A stretch of 64,000 nucleotides of DNA from Rhizophagus irregularis. Its lineage: Eukaryota > Glomeromycota > Glomeromycetes > Glomerales > Glomeraceae. Shown here in pieces: positions 21,930-32,066 of this stretch. Both the position numbers and the translations under genes were made by a program. The stretch covers positions 4,030,001 through 4,094,000 of the forward strand of contig NC_089435.1 in the NCBI RefSeq assembly GCF_026210795.1, read 5' to 3'. The number at the start of each line of letters is the position of its first letter. Within the stretch, counting starts at the first letter, position 1. The notes beneath the pieces were generated by a model, which searched no databases, was not told the DNA's origin, and saw only the letters and a program-made list of their open reading frames with translations.

Positions 21930-23060
21930 TAAAAAATTTGTGTTACGTATTGATTTCAATTCAGTCACACAAGTTGCATCGATTTTGATTTCAAATCAAA
22001 ATTGACTCAACTCGTGACTAATTTATGACTCGACTCGTCATATCAATTTGGAAAAATTATTAAATCGAACTTAACTCGACTCAACTAGGACCCAGAAATA
22101 TATATATAGGGGTCAGGTGGCAAAAAATTTTTTTACTAGGAGGCTGTACGCCAGAGACTTTTTATATAGGTAAAGTACGATAATGACACCTGATATTGAA
22201 AATCCTGCAAAAATACGCAAATAAAATTTCAGACATTAAGTTATTAATTATTTTATCATGGTTTTTATATTATAAATACTAATGTGAAAAATAGAATTTA
22301 CCATTTTTTTAATAATATTTTTCTAAAATTTCACTTCTTAACCCTTAAAAATTTCTTACAATTCGGTTAATTAAATAAGTACGTACAGTAAATATATTAT
22401 ATATATAAAATTAGCCAAATTTAGGTCAAAAATACGCAAACTAATTTTTTACATATAAAAAATTTGATAAAAAATACGCAATCTTGATGACCTAACTATA
22501 GATGAAAAATTCTAAAATTGTACACAAATCAAAACTTTACTCCGTCTAATTCCACTATGATGGTGATGCATCTGTGTACCCTACCTCTGTATATATGGGC
22601 GGACTTATAGCAAAAGGTGGGGCTCGAACAATCACGTGATTTCGAAAAAAATCAAACTTTAATATTATTGGTTAATTTAATAAATTATAATTTATTCTAT
22701 CATTTTTAAAGATTTTTAAAATCAATTTTTTGCAAACTAGAGTAAATTTTTGCAAGGAATTCATTTAAAGCATTAGTTTTTTTCTAAAGTATCTATATTA
22801 TTTGTTAAATGCAATAATAGAAAAATACAAAATTTGCAAATTCTTAAATAAAAAATTTTTTTATTAATATATTATAAACAAAAATTTTTTTTTTCTGAAA
22901 GGTTAAATAAAGTAATATATAATTAAAATAAAATTTCAAAAAAAAAATTTTGGCCAAACCCCCCCTTTTGCCACAAGTCCGCCCATAAATTTCTGGGTCC
23001 TACTCAACTTGACCAACTTGTGAGTCAACTCAACTTATTTCAGAGCACTATTTGTATATA
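21930..23060. repeat. GAGTT/GACTC-rich inverted-repeat element, split by a later insertion
   Basis: Clusters such as 'ttgactcaactcgtgac' and 'atgactcgactcgtca' (21995-22085) and 'cttgtgagtcaactcaactt' (23018-23037) form two halves around the TA-flanked insertion at 22088-23000. The right edge 'cagagcact' recalls the AGAGCTC ends of related elements. Confidence 0.5.
22088..23000. mobile_element. TA-flanked element with GGACCCAGAAAT inverted ends
   Basis: Left end GGACCCAGAAATATATATAT, right end in reverse GGACCCAGAAATTTATGGGC, with TA at 22086-22087 and 23001-23002, pointing to a Tc1/mariner-type MITE. Its interior 22175-22600 is shared, in reverse, with 56640-57025. Both copies contain 'acacctgatattgaaaatcc' or its complement. 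No ORF. Confidence 0.7.
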
Positions 23061-23299
23061 ATTTTGTTCTGAATGGCTGAATTTTGACCAAAATTGAAAC
23101 TAATAATGAAATTTATAATTAGTTTTATTTGTAAAATTATTTTTAGTAATAATATCAAAAAATTACATAATATTCATCATCATTTAACCAAAAAGTTATA
23201 TATGAGCGTCATCTGCATGAAAGAAAAGTATTCTATGCTTTCAATTCTTGTATATTGAATTTATAATTTTCAGTATATATAATCTGCATTAATACCAAT

Positions 23300-24560
23300 T
23301 AATATTTACTGTTGTTCTTCGTTTTAGGTGAAAATCAAAAAGTAATTCTATAATAAAGGGATTTTTCAGGATCCCGAAAAATGTTTATATATGTAAAGTA
23401 CCAAGGTGCTTAGCCAACATAGAAAAGTTTTATGATGTAAGAATTTTATAATGCTTAATTTTATACTATGTAAGATAATTAAATTGCATGTTTTTGGTAT
23501 TATTTTAAAATACTAAGAGTTTTTAATTGCTTATTTTTCATATTTATATAACTTTTTAAAATATTATATATTGAATTTATAATTAATTTTTATTTTATTT
23601 TCACTAATGGTGAGTGTTAATTTTGTACTACATTTCACAATTTTATATAAATACATAAACAAAAATTTTTTTTGATGAAATTTCATTTTTTTTTCAATGT
23701 TTTATTAATTATCTGTCAATAGTATCTTTTTAATTTTTATTAAACTCAGTGTATTATTTTTAATATAAAATTACTATATTATACATGTTTATTTTGTTAA
23801 ATAAAATTACTATAAATATGTTTTACTTTAAAATATAATTTCACTATTCACCACTTTGGTTATATCAAATTATCTTTTATGCTTAAGTAAGTTTGTTCAG
23901 CAAGTTAAATCTACTTGTATTTTAATTTTCATAAGGCTAAGTATGATATTTATATAGAAAAGCATATTTTTTTTAATGGTAATAACTTTTAAATTTTTCA
24001 CTTTTTCGTTTATAACTTCAGAGCGTAATTACACCACTTCAGTCAAATGAAATCGACTTTCTAAATTAATTGAAAGTTGTTCAGCAAGGTCGAAACTACT
24101 TATATATTAATTTTCATGAGTGTGGGTATAATACTGGAGAAAAGTGCATTTTTCAAATAACAGTACTAACACGAATTTTTTATTTATTTCTGTTTACGAA
24201 CTTCAGCGTAATTACACCTCTTTGGTCAAATGAAATCGACTTTTTAAATTAATTGTCGAAACTACCTACATATTAATTTTTTATGGGTGTAAGTATAATA
24301 CTTATGAAGAAATTTACATTTTTTGTAATAGTATTAATTTCGAATTTTTCTTTTACTGTTTATTAATTTTATTAATTGAATATTGTTAATCTATTTGTAT
24401 ATTATGTTTTGTTTAGCTTCACAACATATTTAAAATTGGATTTAATAAAATATATTAATTAATAAATATATTTTATAAATTATATGTGTTATAATAAAAA
24501 TTTAATTAGGTTAGAAGATTGATTTGCTTATTTTTATATAATTTTTAAGGTTAGATATCA
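23300..24560. other. AT-rich stretch with a small tandem repeat
   Basis: At 24025-24300 the words 'taattacacc..ttggtcaaatgaaatcgacttt' and 'cgaaactacctacatattaatttt' recur two to three times with a period of about 160-200 bp. Otherwise nothing gene-like; the ORF at 24070-24252 lies inside the repeat. Confidence 0.5.
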
Positions 24561-24626
24561 ACAATGCTTAGCGATCATAGTAAAAACCTATGCTTAGAGC
24601 TACTAATAAAAAATATTTTTGGGTCC

Positions 24627-25450
24627 TTACCTATATAAGTATTTTCTGGGGTCCTGATTTTTCCATTCTTGAAGTAAACAAATTAGCACTTTTTGCTTTT
24701 TATTTAGAAACTGTATTGCATAATTTTCAATACCAAAAAGTTGATTTCCATTGAATTTTTTTATCAAACCTGAAGTTTTCCATACATTAATTGGATTTTT
24801 ATTTTTAATTGTACTTTTAAGTATTTGATCTAAATAAATTTTAAGAATACACAAAAAGTCTATTTTGAAAACAAATAATACCTGTTTATTCCCATTGAAT
24901 TTATAAAAAAGAGAAGATTTATATCCTGGTCCAACATGAAATTCTGTTCCATATATAAATATTTTGATTTTATCAAGTAAAAACAATTGAGGAATAAAAG
25001 AAACATCATTACACAATTCTTTTATTATATTTTTATCATTTTATCCCATAATTAATGGAGCATAATAGTGTGTTACTTTGGAATAAACTTTAAAAATAGC
25101 ATTAGTTAGATCATTGGCAATTTCTATAATAGCTTCATATTGATATATATAACCTGGTAAAAAATTATTATTATTTTTATTGCCAACAACTATTGTTGTA
25201 GTAAATTCACAGTTATTAAAAGTTGCCTTAGTTTTTTGGTTAATATGAATGAAAAAATATGTATTTTTCTTGTCTTTTTTAGATTCAGCAGGTAAAAGAG
25301 GTGAAAGTTATTACCAATATCGTAAATATATATGGGCCATAATGAAGTCTTTTAACAAGTATCCCTGGTAAAACAAGAAAAATAATTACTGGGTAGTATG
25401 TTTTCATTATGTAGTGGGTGGAATTCTATTATACTTGTCAGATTTAAAAA
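24627..25450 (-). pseudogene. Degenerate ORF, unrecognised multicopy-type protein
   Basis: 24627-25016 is open for 129 codons on the minus strand and looks protein-like ('YGTEFHVGPGYKSSLFYKF', 'LDQILKSTIKNKNPINVWK', 'GNQLFGIENYAIQFL'). Upstream (to about 25450) the same strand continues with protein-like pieces broken by stops. I do not recognise a domain. It may be an accessory or transposon-borne gene of this genome. Neighbouring DNA is AT-rich and repeat-laden. Confidence 0.35.
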
Positions 25451-26064
25451 CGGTTTTTTTTATTATCGTTATTAACCTCACAATTTACTAATTACTATAA
25501 AATAATTATAAAACTGTGCCAATTTTAAATAGATCATCAATTAAGTATATTTTAATAAAATTTTAAGTATATTTTAAATATAAAGACTTTTTATAAGATA
25601 GATATCCATAAAGATTCTTTACATAAGTTATATTATTCTTTTCCTTCTACCAATCCTCTAATAGCTTTTAGTCTTTTACTGACCATAAGGTAGTAAATTG
25701 TCAGAATATTTTTTTGAATTGAACTTTTTCAGATATAGTATAACTTAACAGTTATACACAATCTAATAGTTATTTTATAACCTAAATTTATATATTATAT
25801 CTGTGATTGTAATAAAGTATGTTGCAAAACACAAATTCAATAAAGAGATTAGCAATGAAAAACTTAGCCAGCATGATCCAGTATTACTCAAGCTTTTAAC
25901 AGATAAATTGAAAAGAAACAAGGGTTAACAGCACTTTTAAAAAAGGTATAATTTTAGCAAAGAGCAGGCATTTATATTAGTTTCTGATCAAAAAATTTGT
26001 TGAAGTAAAGTCAAATAACTTTTCAAATAGGAGGATCAGAAATGAGGGAGTGAATTTATGCCAA

Positions 26065-26418
26065 ATGTCTGATCTTATTCCAGAAGAAGAAACTGTCAAA
26101 AGGATAGTTCAGCAAATTGTCCAGGATAATCTTAGCAAAAAAGATGTAGAAACCATAGTAAAAATCTTAGCTGAATCTGCCTCTAATGCTAGTACTAGTT
26201 CATCCTGAATCTCTAGATTTCAAAGAGAGTTAGCTAATAAAATTCAAAAGGAGTATAGTGGGCAATGTGAAAATGAAGGGATCAATTTTCCTGATCACTT
26301 CTCACTAAAATCGGTTAAGGAAAGATTGGATGGATATGATGTATCCAATGTTCCTAACTTACAAGTCCTCACTAATATAATGATAATGCTCTGCATCCAT
26401 TCTACTGAAATTAACTGA
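26065..26418 (+). pseudogene. Truncated ORF, possible Crypton/tyrosine-recombinase-like N-terminal part
   Basis: A reading frame from ATG 26065 to TGA 26416 has one internal TGA (26206). It contains a helical acidic start ('EEETVKRIVQQIVQDNL', 'KKDVETIVKILAESA'), 'FQRELANKIQKEYSGQ' and 'LQVLTNIMIMLCIHSTEI'. The last block resembles, from memory, the 'LADIMIMLCIRPAE' region of recombinase-like repetitive proteins in Rhizophagus, where the Arg of the tyrosine-recombinase active site would lie; here it reads His. The rest of the protein is missing. Attribution is tentative. Confidence 0.4.
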
Positions 26419-26419
26419 A

Positions 26420-26660
26420 AACTTTATGTATATGGAATTGAATTCATGAATTCTGGTTTAAATTCAGATTTCCAAATTCTGAATGGGATTTTTATAATCA
26501 AATAAGTGATTTACTAAGTTTGATAAAAAACCGGATTTAAATCTGAAATTCAAATTTCAGATTAAAATAATCAACCAGATTTCAAACTAAATCTTAAATT
26601 TGATTTGTCATTAAAATTTGATTTGAATATTTAAACCAAATACCTTTGACCTGTATAATT
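26420..26660. repeat. Foldback repeat of 'gaattcaaattt/aaatttgaattc' words
   Basis: Dense inverted words ('ttaaattcagatttcc', 'atttaaatctgaaattc') form imperfect palindromes. 27640-27900 holds a similar stretch ('tttggtttgaaattcagtttgg'). Both look like eroded inverted-repeat elements; boundaries are unclear. Confidence 0.45.
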
Positions 26661-26707
26661 ACTCATAGGAACGTTTGCTTAGCCATGTGTGAATTTAGGT
26701 ATAGTTA

Positions 26708-27014
26708 GGCCACACAAATTTGAATTTTCGGTTCACTTCACCCGGCCGGGTCACTTTTTCAAATTTTAATAAAAAAAAGTTTATATATAAAAAATTTATC
26801 ATGTGATCAGGACGTAATTTTATTGGCGGGTAAGTTTATCACACGGCTGAGAACTTCTAGAGCGAAAATAAATTCCTCCCTTTTAAAAGTCAACCAATCA
26901 AATGTCACGATTTTATATATAAACTTTTTTTACTAATAAACAATAAACCCCAGGTCCCCGGGTTGATTTTAAATTTCAATGTTACGTGAACCAAAAAATT
27001 GAATTTGTGTGGCC
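26708..27014. mobile_element. 307-bp PIF/Harbinger-like MITE with TTA target duplication
   Basis: TTA at 26705-26707 and 27015-27017 flanks ends that pair well: GGCCACACAAATTTGAATTT and GGCCACACAAATTCAATTTT (reverse), both followed by 'ggttcac'. GGCC-starting termini and TTA duplication are typical of PIF/Harbinger MITEs. The inner part holds 'ccggccggg' near the left end and 'ccccgggttg' near the right end. No ORF. Confidence 0.75.
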
Positions 27015-27133
27015 TTAGAAGAAGGATTTGCTTAGAATCAATAAAAATTTTCATTATACTTACTGTATATATTTAGTTTGCATATTTTCAGCATATTTTT
27101 TTATGTCATCTTTTTTGTTTGCTTATTTTTAGG

Positions 27134-27247
27134 ATAATTTTGGCCGATCTCTATGGTAACATCTTAAAACTATTAGGGGATGAAAAAAGATATTATAATG
27201 AATATTTTGGTCGGGATGATATTATTGAAAAAATGAGGCGGTTTTAA
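27134..27247 (+). pseudogene. Short protein-like 3' exon remnant
   Basis: After an AG acceptor-like site (27131-27132) the frame reads 'ILADLYGNILKLLGDEKRYY', then 'GRDDIIEKMRRF' and a stop. Composition and helix pattern look like true coding sequence, but no upstream partner was found. It may be the tail of the same lost gene as 26065-26418. Confidence 0.3.
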
Positions 27248-27639
27248 ATATATACATAATAGTAGTTATAAGAAATTAAAAAAAAACCTTAAATTTAAAA
27301 TAATACGATAAATAAATATATTAGAAGTGATCAGTATTACTAAAACAAATCTTGATTTTCTGTGCACACTATATAGTTAATGATCAACGGATAAAATACT
27401 AATATAATAATATCGGTCATATGTTGAGTTTGCTTATTATCTTAGTAAAAACTCTTGCGTAGCGCTATTATAAAATTTTCAAAATTTCCTATGACTTATA
27501 TATATATTACGCGGGGTCCTAATATATTCGGACAAATTTTAAATACAAGTTAAGTTGTAAGTTAATAGAAAATAATTAATTAATATTATTTAAAAATATA
27601 AATATTTAATAATATAACTAAGCGAAATACTGAACTAAC

Positions 27640-28070
27640 TACAAATCAATTGATTTATTATTTGGTTTGAAATTCAGTTTGGTTAAATAATCCAGTTAAA
27701 TTTTTTGATTCGAATTGAGGTCTGGTTTTCAAGTTCAAATCTAATTTATAAATCGAATTTCAAACCAAATACTAAAATCAAATCTATTTTATAAATCGGA
27801 TCATAAATTCAGATTATAAACCAAATCTGAAATTTGATTCGCAGTCTAGCAAATTAAATTTCGAATTGGGTTATCCAATCCGGTTCCATGCTCTATGCTT
27901 ATTTATTTACTACCATATATAGCAAAATGAAATTTTCGATTAATAGGTTAATATATATGTTTTATGTCATGCTTTTTCGTTGCATCAACATTACATAATA
28001 GCCTTAAGATTTATGTAATCTGATCCATAAATAATATTTTCTTCTTAGAGATCATATCACCATATTCCAC
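27640..28070. repeat. Foldback repeat and AT-rich upstream region of the C2H2 gene
   Basis: 27640-27900 is rich in inverted 'aaattcag/ctgaattt' words and ends 'ccggttccatgctctatgc'. 27900-28070 is AT-rich and should contain the promoter of the gene starting at 28077; no specific element stands out. Confidence 0.4.
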
Positions 28071-28076
28071 ATTATC

Positions 28077-28882
28077 ATGCCTGCTTCCATAGCACCATTT
28101 ATCTGCAAATGTTCCGATGCTCATTCTAAACCACTACGCTTTTTCACTCAAAAGGAGCTCCAGCTTCATGTCTACAATGATCACGATTTGGCCAATTTAA
28201 GGTAAACTAACTATTACTTGAGAGTCATTAGGTTTTTACTTTCTGATCTGTTCTTACGCAGAGCGTTTTATCGAGGGCGCAAATTTTATCAATGCCCATG
28301 GGAGAATTGTAAAAATCGATGTAATGATATTCCTCAATTAAAAGGTATAAATAATATGCTAAGTACCTAAGTACTTTCTGACTCTGTAATAAATCGTAAT
28401 AATCTATTATTATTTCTTGCAGAACATTTGCGTAAACACACTAAACAGATGCCATTTAAGGTAGGCACAAAAATTGGTTTTGCCTGCTACTTTAAATTGA
28501 CTTTAATTTCTTTCACGTTTAGTGCCCAATTTGCGATAGTTCACGTCGATTTAGATCCTTTGATAAACTAGAACGACACCTAATTTTTATCCATCGGGAG
28601 AGAGTTTTAGACTTTACGGACACAGATGATATGACGGGACAGGAAGAAGGTATTCTTTCCAAGATGATTACTGCTTTCTACCTCATAAAAAACTGTGAAA
28701 CGAAAATTTTAATTATATCATGAATTATCTAATGTGTGTTTTATCTTTAAAAAAATAAAGGTGATACTTCTGAGGATGAAAATGAAGATTATCTTATATG
28801 TAAAGCACTTTTTAAACGTTGCGATCGGGAATATGCTGAAAGACTAATAGCACAGTATGGACTTGAAGACTTTGATCTTTAA
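28077..28882 (+). CDS. Three-finger C2H2 zinc-finger protein, five exons, 164 aa
   Basis: Exons 28077-28201, 28262-28344, 28423-28460, 28523-28649 and 28761-28882 join in frame at GT-AG introns of 60-111 bases. The protein opens MPASIAPFICKCSD. Finger 1 is atypical: C-x-C near residue 10, then HVYNDH. Finger 2 is FYQCPWENCKNR..LKEHLRKH and is split by an intron. Finger 3 is CPICDSSRRF..LERHLIFIH. An acidic tail follows (DTDDMTGQEE, SEDENEDY) and a short helical end, QYGLEDFDL. Fingers of this form usually bind DNA in the nucleus; a transcription factor is possible but no target can be named. The gene converges with 29010-29649, 127 bases away. It is intact and probably expressed. Exon edges are inferred from frame and splice consensus. 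Confidence 0.75.
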
Positions 28883-29009
28883 CTCTATCTTTATATGTTC
28901 CTGGTAAAATTTTTTGCGTTTATATCAATTAATATACAGAAAAGAACAAATATACAAACATTAACTATATATGTAACTAGCTTTTTATTTACATTAGCAG
29001 AAAATAAAA

Positions 29010-29649
29010 TCAATGATTAACAATGTCAATACATTTTTCTAATCCTCGCTTGCATGTTAGTGACATGTAATCACTAGCTGTATCTAATTGTTCGAGTGCA
29101 ATGATCTTCTTTAACCTTTTCCCCACGATTTCGAGCTAGTTTGTAGGAGCCCATCTCAAGTATTTCATCTCATGTTACCCCACCTAAATCTCGAGCCTTT
29201 TCTTCAATCCTTTTCCATACAGTTTGATCATTGCTATTCAGCAGATCTTTAATATTTTCGAAACGATCATTTTCAAGTAACTCATCATTGTATTGTTCCA
29301 AAAGGAAAGTGTTCCAATGTGACAAAATGTCACAAAGGTCATCCGTAGCGTCACGGACTTCTTCATTAAAGCACATAGTTTTTGTGCTATCTGTAGTATA
29401 TTTAGAAATATTAGAGTCATATAAATATTCATACAATCATGTATGTTGGATTGAGAAATACTCACCACTTTCAACTAACATTAAATTCTCTGCATTTTTA
29501 ACTTCCTCATTCCAAATATGTTTTGGAATGTTGCGAAACAATTCTCCTTTCCTTTTCAAATAATAAAGGGAAACTTTGTTTTCTGGCCCAATACTCTCTG
29601 AATCTACATCGTTCCAACACCCGCCAGTCTTTTCGAGGATTTTTGACAT
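29010..29649 (-). CDS. Unknown protein, three exons, 173 aa
   Basis: Exons 29466-29649, 29179-29390 and 29010-29135 on the minus strand join in frame. Introns begin GTGAGT and GTAACA; the second is only 43 bases. The product starts MSKILEKTGGCWNDVDSES and is charged and helical: 'YLKRKGELFRNIPKHIW', 'RDATDDLCDILSHWNTF', 'NDRFENIKDLLNSNDQTVWK' and a basic helix 'EIVGKRLKKIIALEQLD'. There are no signal peptide or membrane segments. I do not recognise the family. The upstream sequence on the same strand (29823-30604) is a Crinkler-type remnant, so this could be a downstream part of such a gene, but it has its own ATG and full-length frame. Confidence 0.6.
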
Positions 29650-29822
29650 TTGTGAATGAGATGAGAGAGAGGTCTACAGTGATGAAGGAGAAATAAGAGA
29701 AAGGGAAATGATCAACAAGCTAATTCATTCAAAATTGGTAAAAATATGTGAAATTGAGTTAAACTGATCCGAGACATTCATCAGTAATACAAAACGAAAA
29801 GTAATACAAAGCAATATATTAC

Positions 29823-30604
29823 CTGAGCGAAACCTACAAGTATGCTACGCTGGACCTTGTCATCTGTGACACGAACAAGATTTTGGCCTCCTGCCCGCCC
29901 ATTCACATACTGTAAAAAGAAAAGAAAATATGCCATTAACAATAATATCATGGGTTTTTTCTAGCTTTAGTGAAGAAAAAGTTACCTTGATTGCGTAATT
30001 GATTCGCCCGCAACATTTATTTCGTATTCAGGTCTCATACTGAATTCCTTACCCGTGACGTCTCTCGTGACAATGAAGGGCCGTATGCCCGTATGAAGTA
30101 TGTCGAAACGTATTCATTACGCTTAGATTCCAAACTATCCACAACCAATGACCCGTAATGTTTTACCCTGAACAAAATATCCTACTCAAAGTGCTTATTG
30201 GAGTCTTGAATTTCGTGGGTTTGTAGAGAAAATAGTCCATACTATTTGAGTTAATGACATATTTCATCAACACCTCCTTTAACTGCAGTAGGTTGAGAAC
30301 GTCCTTTCTTTTCTCCCTACACTCCTTGGCGAACTTCACGGGTGCTTTTGCCGGTCCTCCAAGAATTCAAGCTCTTCCTGAGACAGGTCGAAAAAAGCAT
30401 AACCGATAAACTCTTGCTTATCTAAAATTTTGAGAGCCGTATCACCTTATGTCCTCTCCCCGCAAAGAAGTCGATAAGTTCAGCCGTATTGTACTTTATA
30501 ACTTCACCCTCCAACGCGAGCGTCTCATTTCCAGTTGCTGTAACAGAGAATACAATATATCGGTACGTTGCCGAAGTAAATTTGAGAATTCTTGCCAACT
30601 TCAC
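29823..30604 (-). pseudogene. Crinkler-like protein body, decayed
   Basis: The minus strand carries 'NTAELIDFF' (30422-30604), then in another frame 'KILDKQEFIGYAFFDLSQEE' (a SAM-like helical unit I associate with Rhizophagus Crinklers). It then gives 'RPFIVTRDVTGKEFSMRPEY' and 'EINVAGESINYAIK' before a GTAACT donor, and after an intron 'GGQNLVRVTDDKVQRSILVG' ending at 29823. Crinklers are modular secreted or nuclear proteins of oomycetes and fungi, often with a nuclease-like C-terminal module; the function in AM fungi is little known. At least three frame changes and stops show decay. Family attribution is from recalled motifs. Confidence 0.5.
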
Positions 30605-30711
30605 ATAAAATAAAGTAAATTTGAGAATTCCTGTGGTGGCTGGCTCCCTAGTAATAGGCAGTTTATTTTATATCGCATAAACTTGACAATAGTTTATATT
30701 ATGTATTAAAG

Positions 30712-31022
30712 TACGGTGTACCACGAAATAAACACAAAAATAAAAAAAAGTAAATTTGAGAATTACTGCGGAAGTTAAGGCTTATATTTCTGACATTTTG
30801 ATTCCTAAATACAAGAGCCCAATAGGATAGGTCATAGGTCCTACATTGCAACTAGACGCTCTTTCGCATTTTTCTCATGTTTGTTCGGGATAAAATCTCG
30901 GAGGCACTAAGCATATACTCACAGACCCGTCCTGTGATCCACATAGTGACATAGGGACAAATGTGCGTCATTGGCCTATAACTTTTTTTTTGTCACAATG
31001 CATGTATGTGTGGTACACCGTA
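30712..31022. mobile_element. 311-bp element with 13-bp perfect inverted ends
   Basis: TACGGTGTACCAC at 30712-30724 and its exact reverse complement GTGGTACACCGTA at 31010-31022. The interior is less AT-rich than the flanks and has no ORF. The class is unknown. Nearby, 'aagtaaatttgagaatt' occurs three times (about 30573, 30613 and 30750). Confidence 0.55.
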
Positions 31023-31140
31023 TGTCTATTGATCTGCAGGAGATAGTCTTTCCTGTTAGGTTATTTTTTTTTTCGAGAATATAAGAAAAAAGGAGGAAAG
31101 ATCAATAAAACGATCTTGGGGATTCTTGATTCCTAAATAC

Positions 31141-31611
31141 TACTATAAATATGGCTTTAAAGATTTTTATGCAACTGTTATCCAGCGAGCTTACAGGAAT
31201 TACAAAAAGAGACCTGAATCTTTGGCAAAATAAGTTTGGAAGATAATGAGGAATGATGATACTCCTGATAGAAAGAAATTCTTAGGTATACTTACATATA
31301 ATCAGATGCTAATTAATCCTGAGATATAAGAAGAGTATGATATAGCTTGCAATGAGTTTTATGCTTTATTTAGAAAAAGTTACTCAGAATATATTGGAAT
31401 AATTAATCCAGCCAAAGTAATCCCATTATATAAGGAATATGTTTATTATTTTCCTAGATAATGGATAGAAGCTAAGAAATATCAGTTAAGATGACAATTA
31501 GATAAGGTAATATACTGGCCCACTCCTATTTCTCAGGAAGATTTTTATTTGAATTGCATTGTGATATTAATTATTATCAAAATCTATTATAATGCATGTA
31601 GGTGTGTATGA
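31141..31611 (+). pseudogene. IQ-motif protein remnant
   Basis: One plus frame stays protein-like from 31141 to TGA 31609, with four internal stops. It includes an IQ motif, VIQRAYRNYKKRPESLAK (IQxxxRxxxxR, a calmodulin-binding type helix), then 'FLGILTYNQMLINPEI', 'NEFYALFRKSYSEYIGI' and 'NPAKVIPLYKEYVYYF'. Proteins beginning with an IQ motif followed by this kind of sequence are numerous in Rhizophagus-like genomes, as I recall; their role is unknown. There is no frame shift, only nonsense changes, so the decay is recent or slow. Confidence 0.5.
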
Positions 31612-32066
31612 GTATGACATAAATTAGCACATTTTCAATTTTCGTTAAAATGTATATGATGTAATAAGTAATACACCACAAATCATCTGTAACTTTATGT
31701 AATTATGTTAATATTCTGTATGAATTAAATTTTTCTTTGAAATTTGATTCAATTCAAACTTAACTTGAATTTGATTTAACTTCCAAAAATTATTATCTTG
31801 GGATCTAGTAATCCAATTTTGATAATTTTTTTAAATTTTTTAATTGTTCTGATTAAAATAAAAAAGATCATCAAAATCTGATTGCTAGATCAAAAGTTAT
31901 TCAAAATTTTTATATATTAATTTAATTCTTTATTATATTTTATTTTAATTATAATTTATATAAACAAATCTTTTTTTTTTTGCCTTTTTTTATAATTTTC
32001 ACTTTATTATAAATTTTTTTTAAATAATAATAAAATATAAAAATTATATTTAATGAAATTATTTAA
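31612..32066. other. AT-rich intergenic region, 3' side of the F-box gene
   Basis: An imperfect palindrome at 31795-31895 ('gggatctagtaatccaattttgat' against 'atcaaaatctgattgctagatc') is a likely MITE relic. No gene. Confidence 0.45.

Noticed and set aside
28077..30604. C2H2 gene, unknown 173-aa gene and Crinkler piece as one operon-like unit
   Set aside because: The first is on the opposite strand, and eukaryotic introns and separate starts argue against co-transcription.
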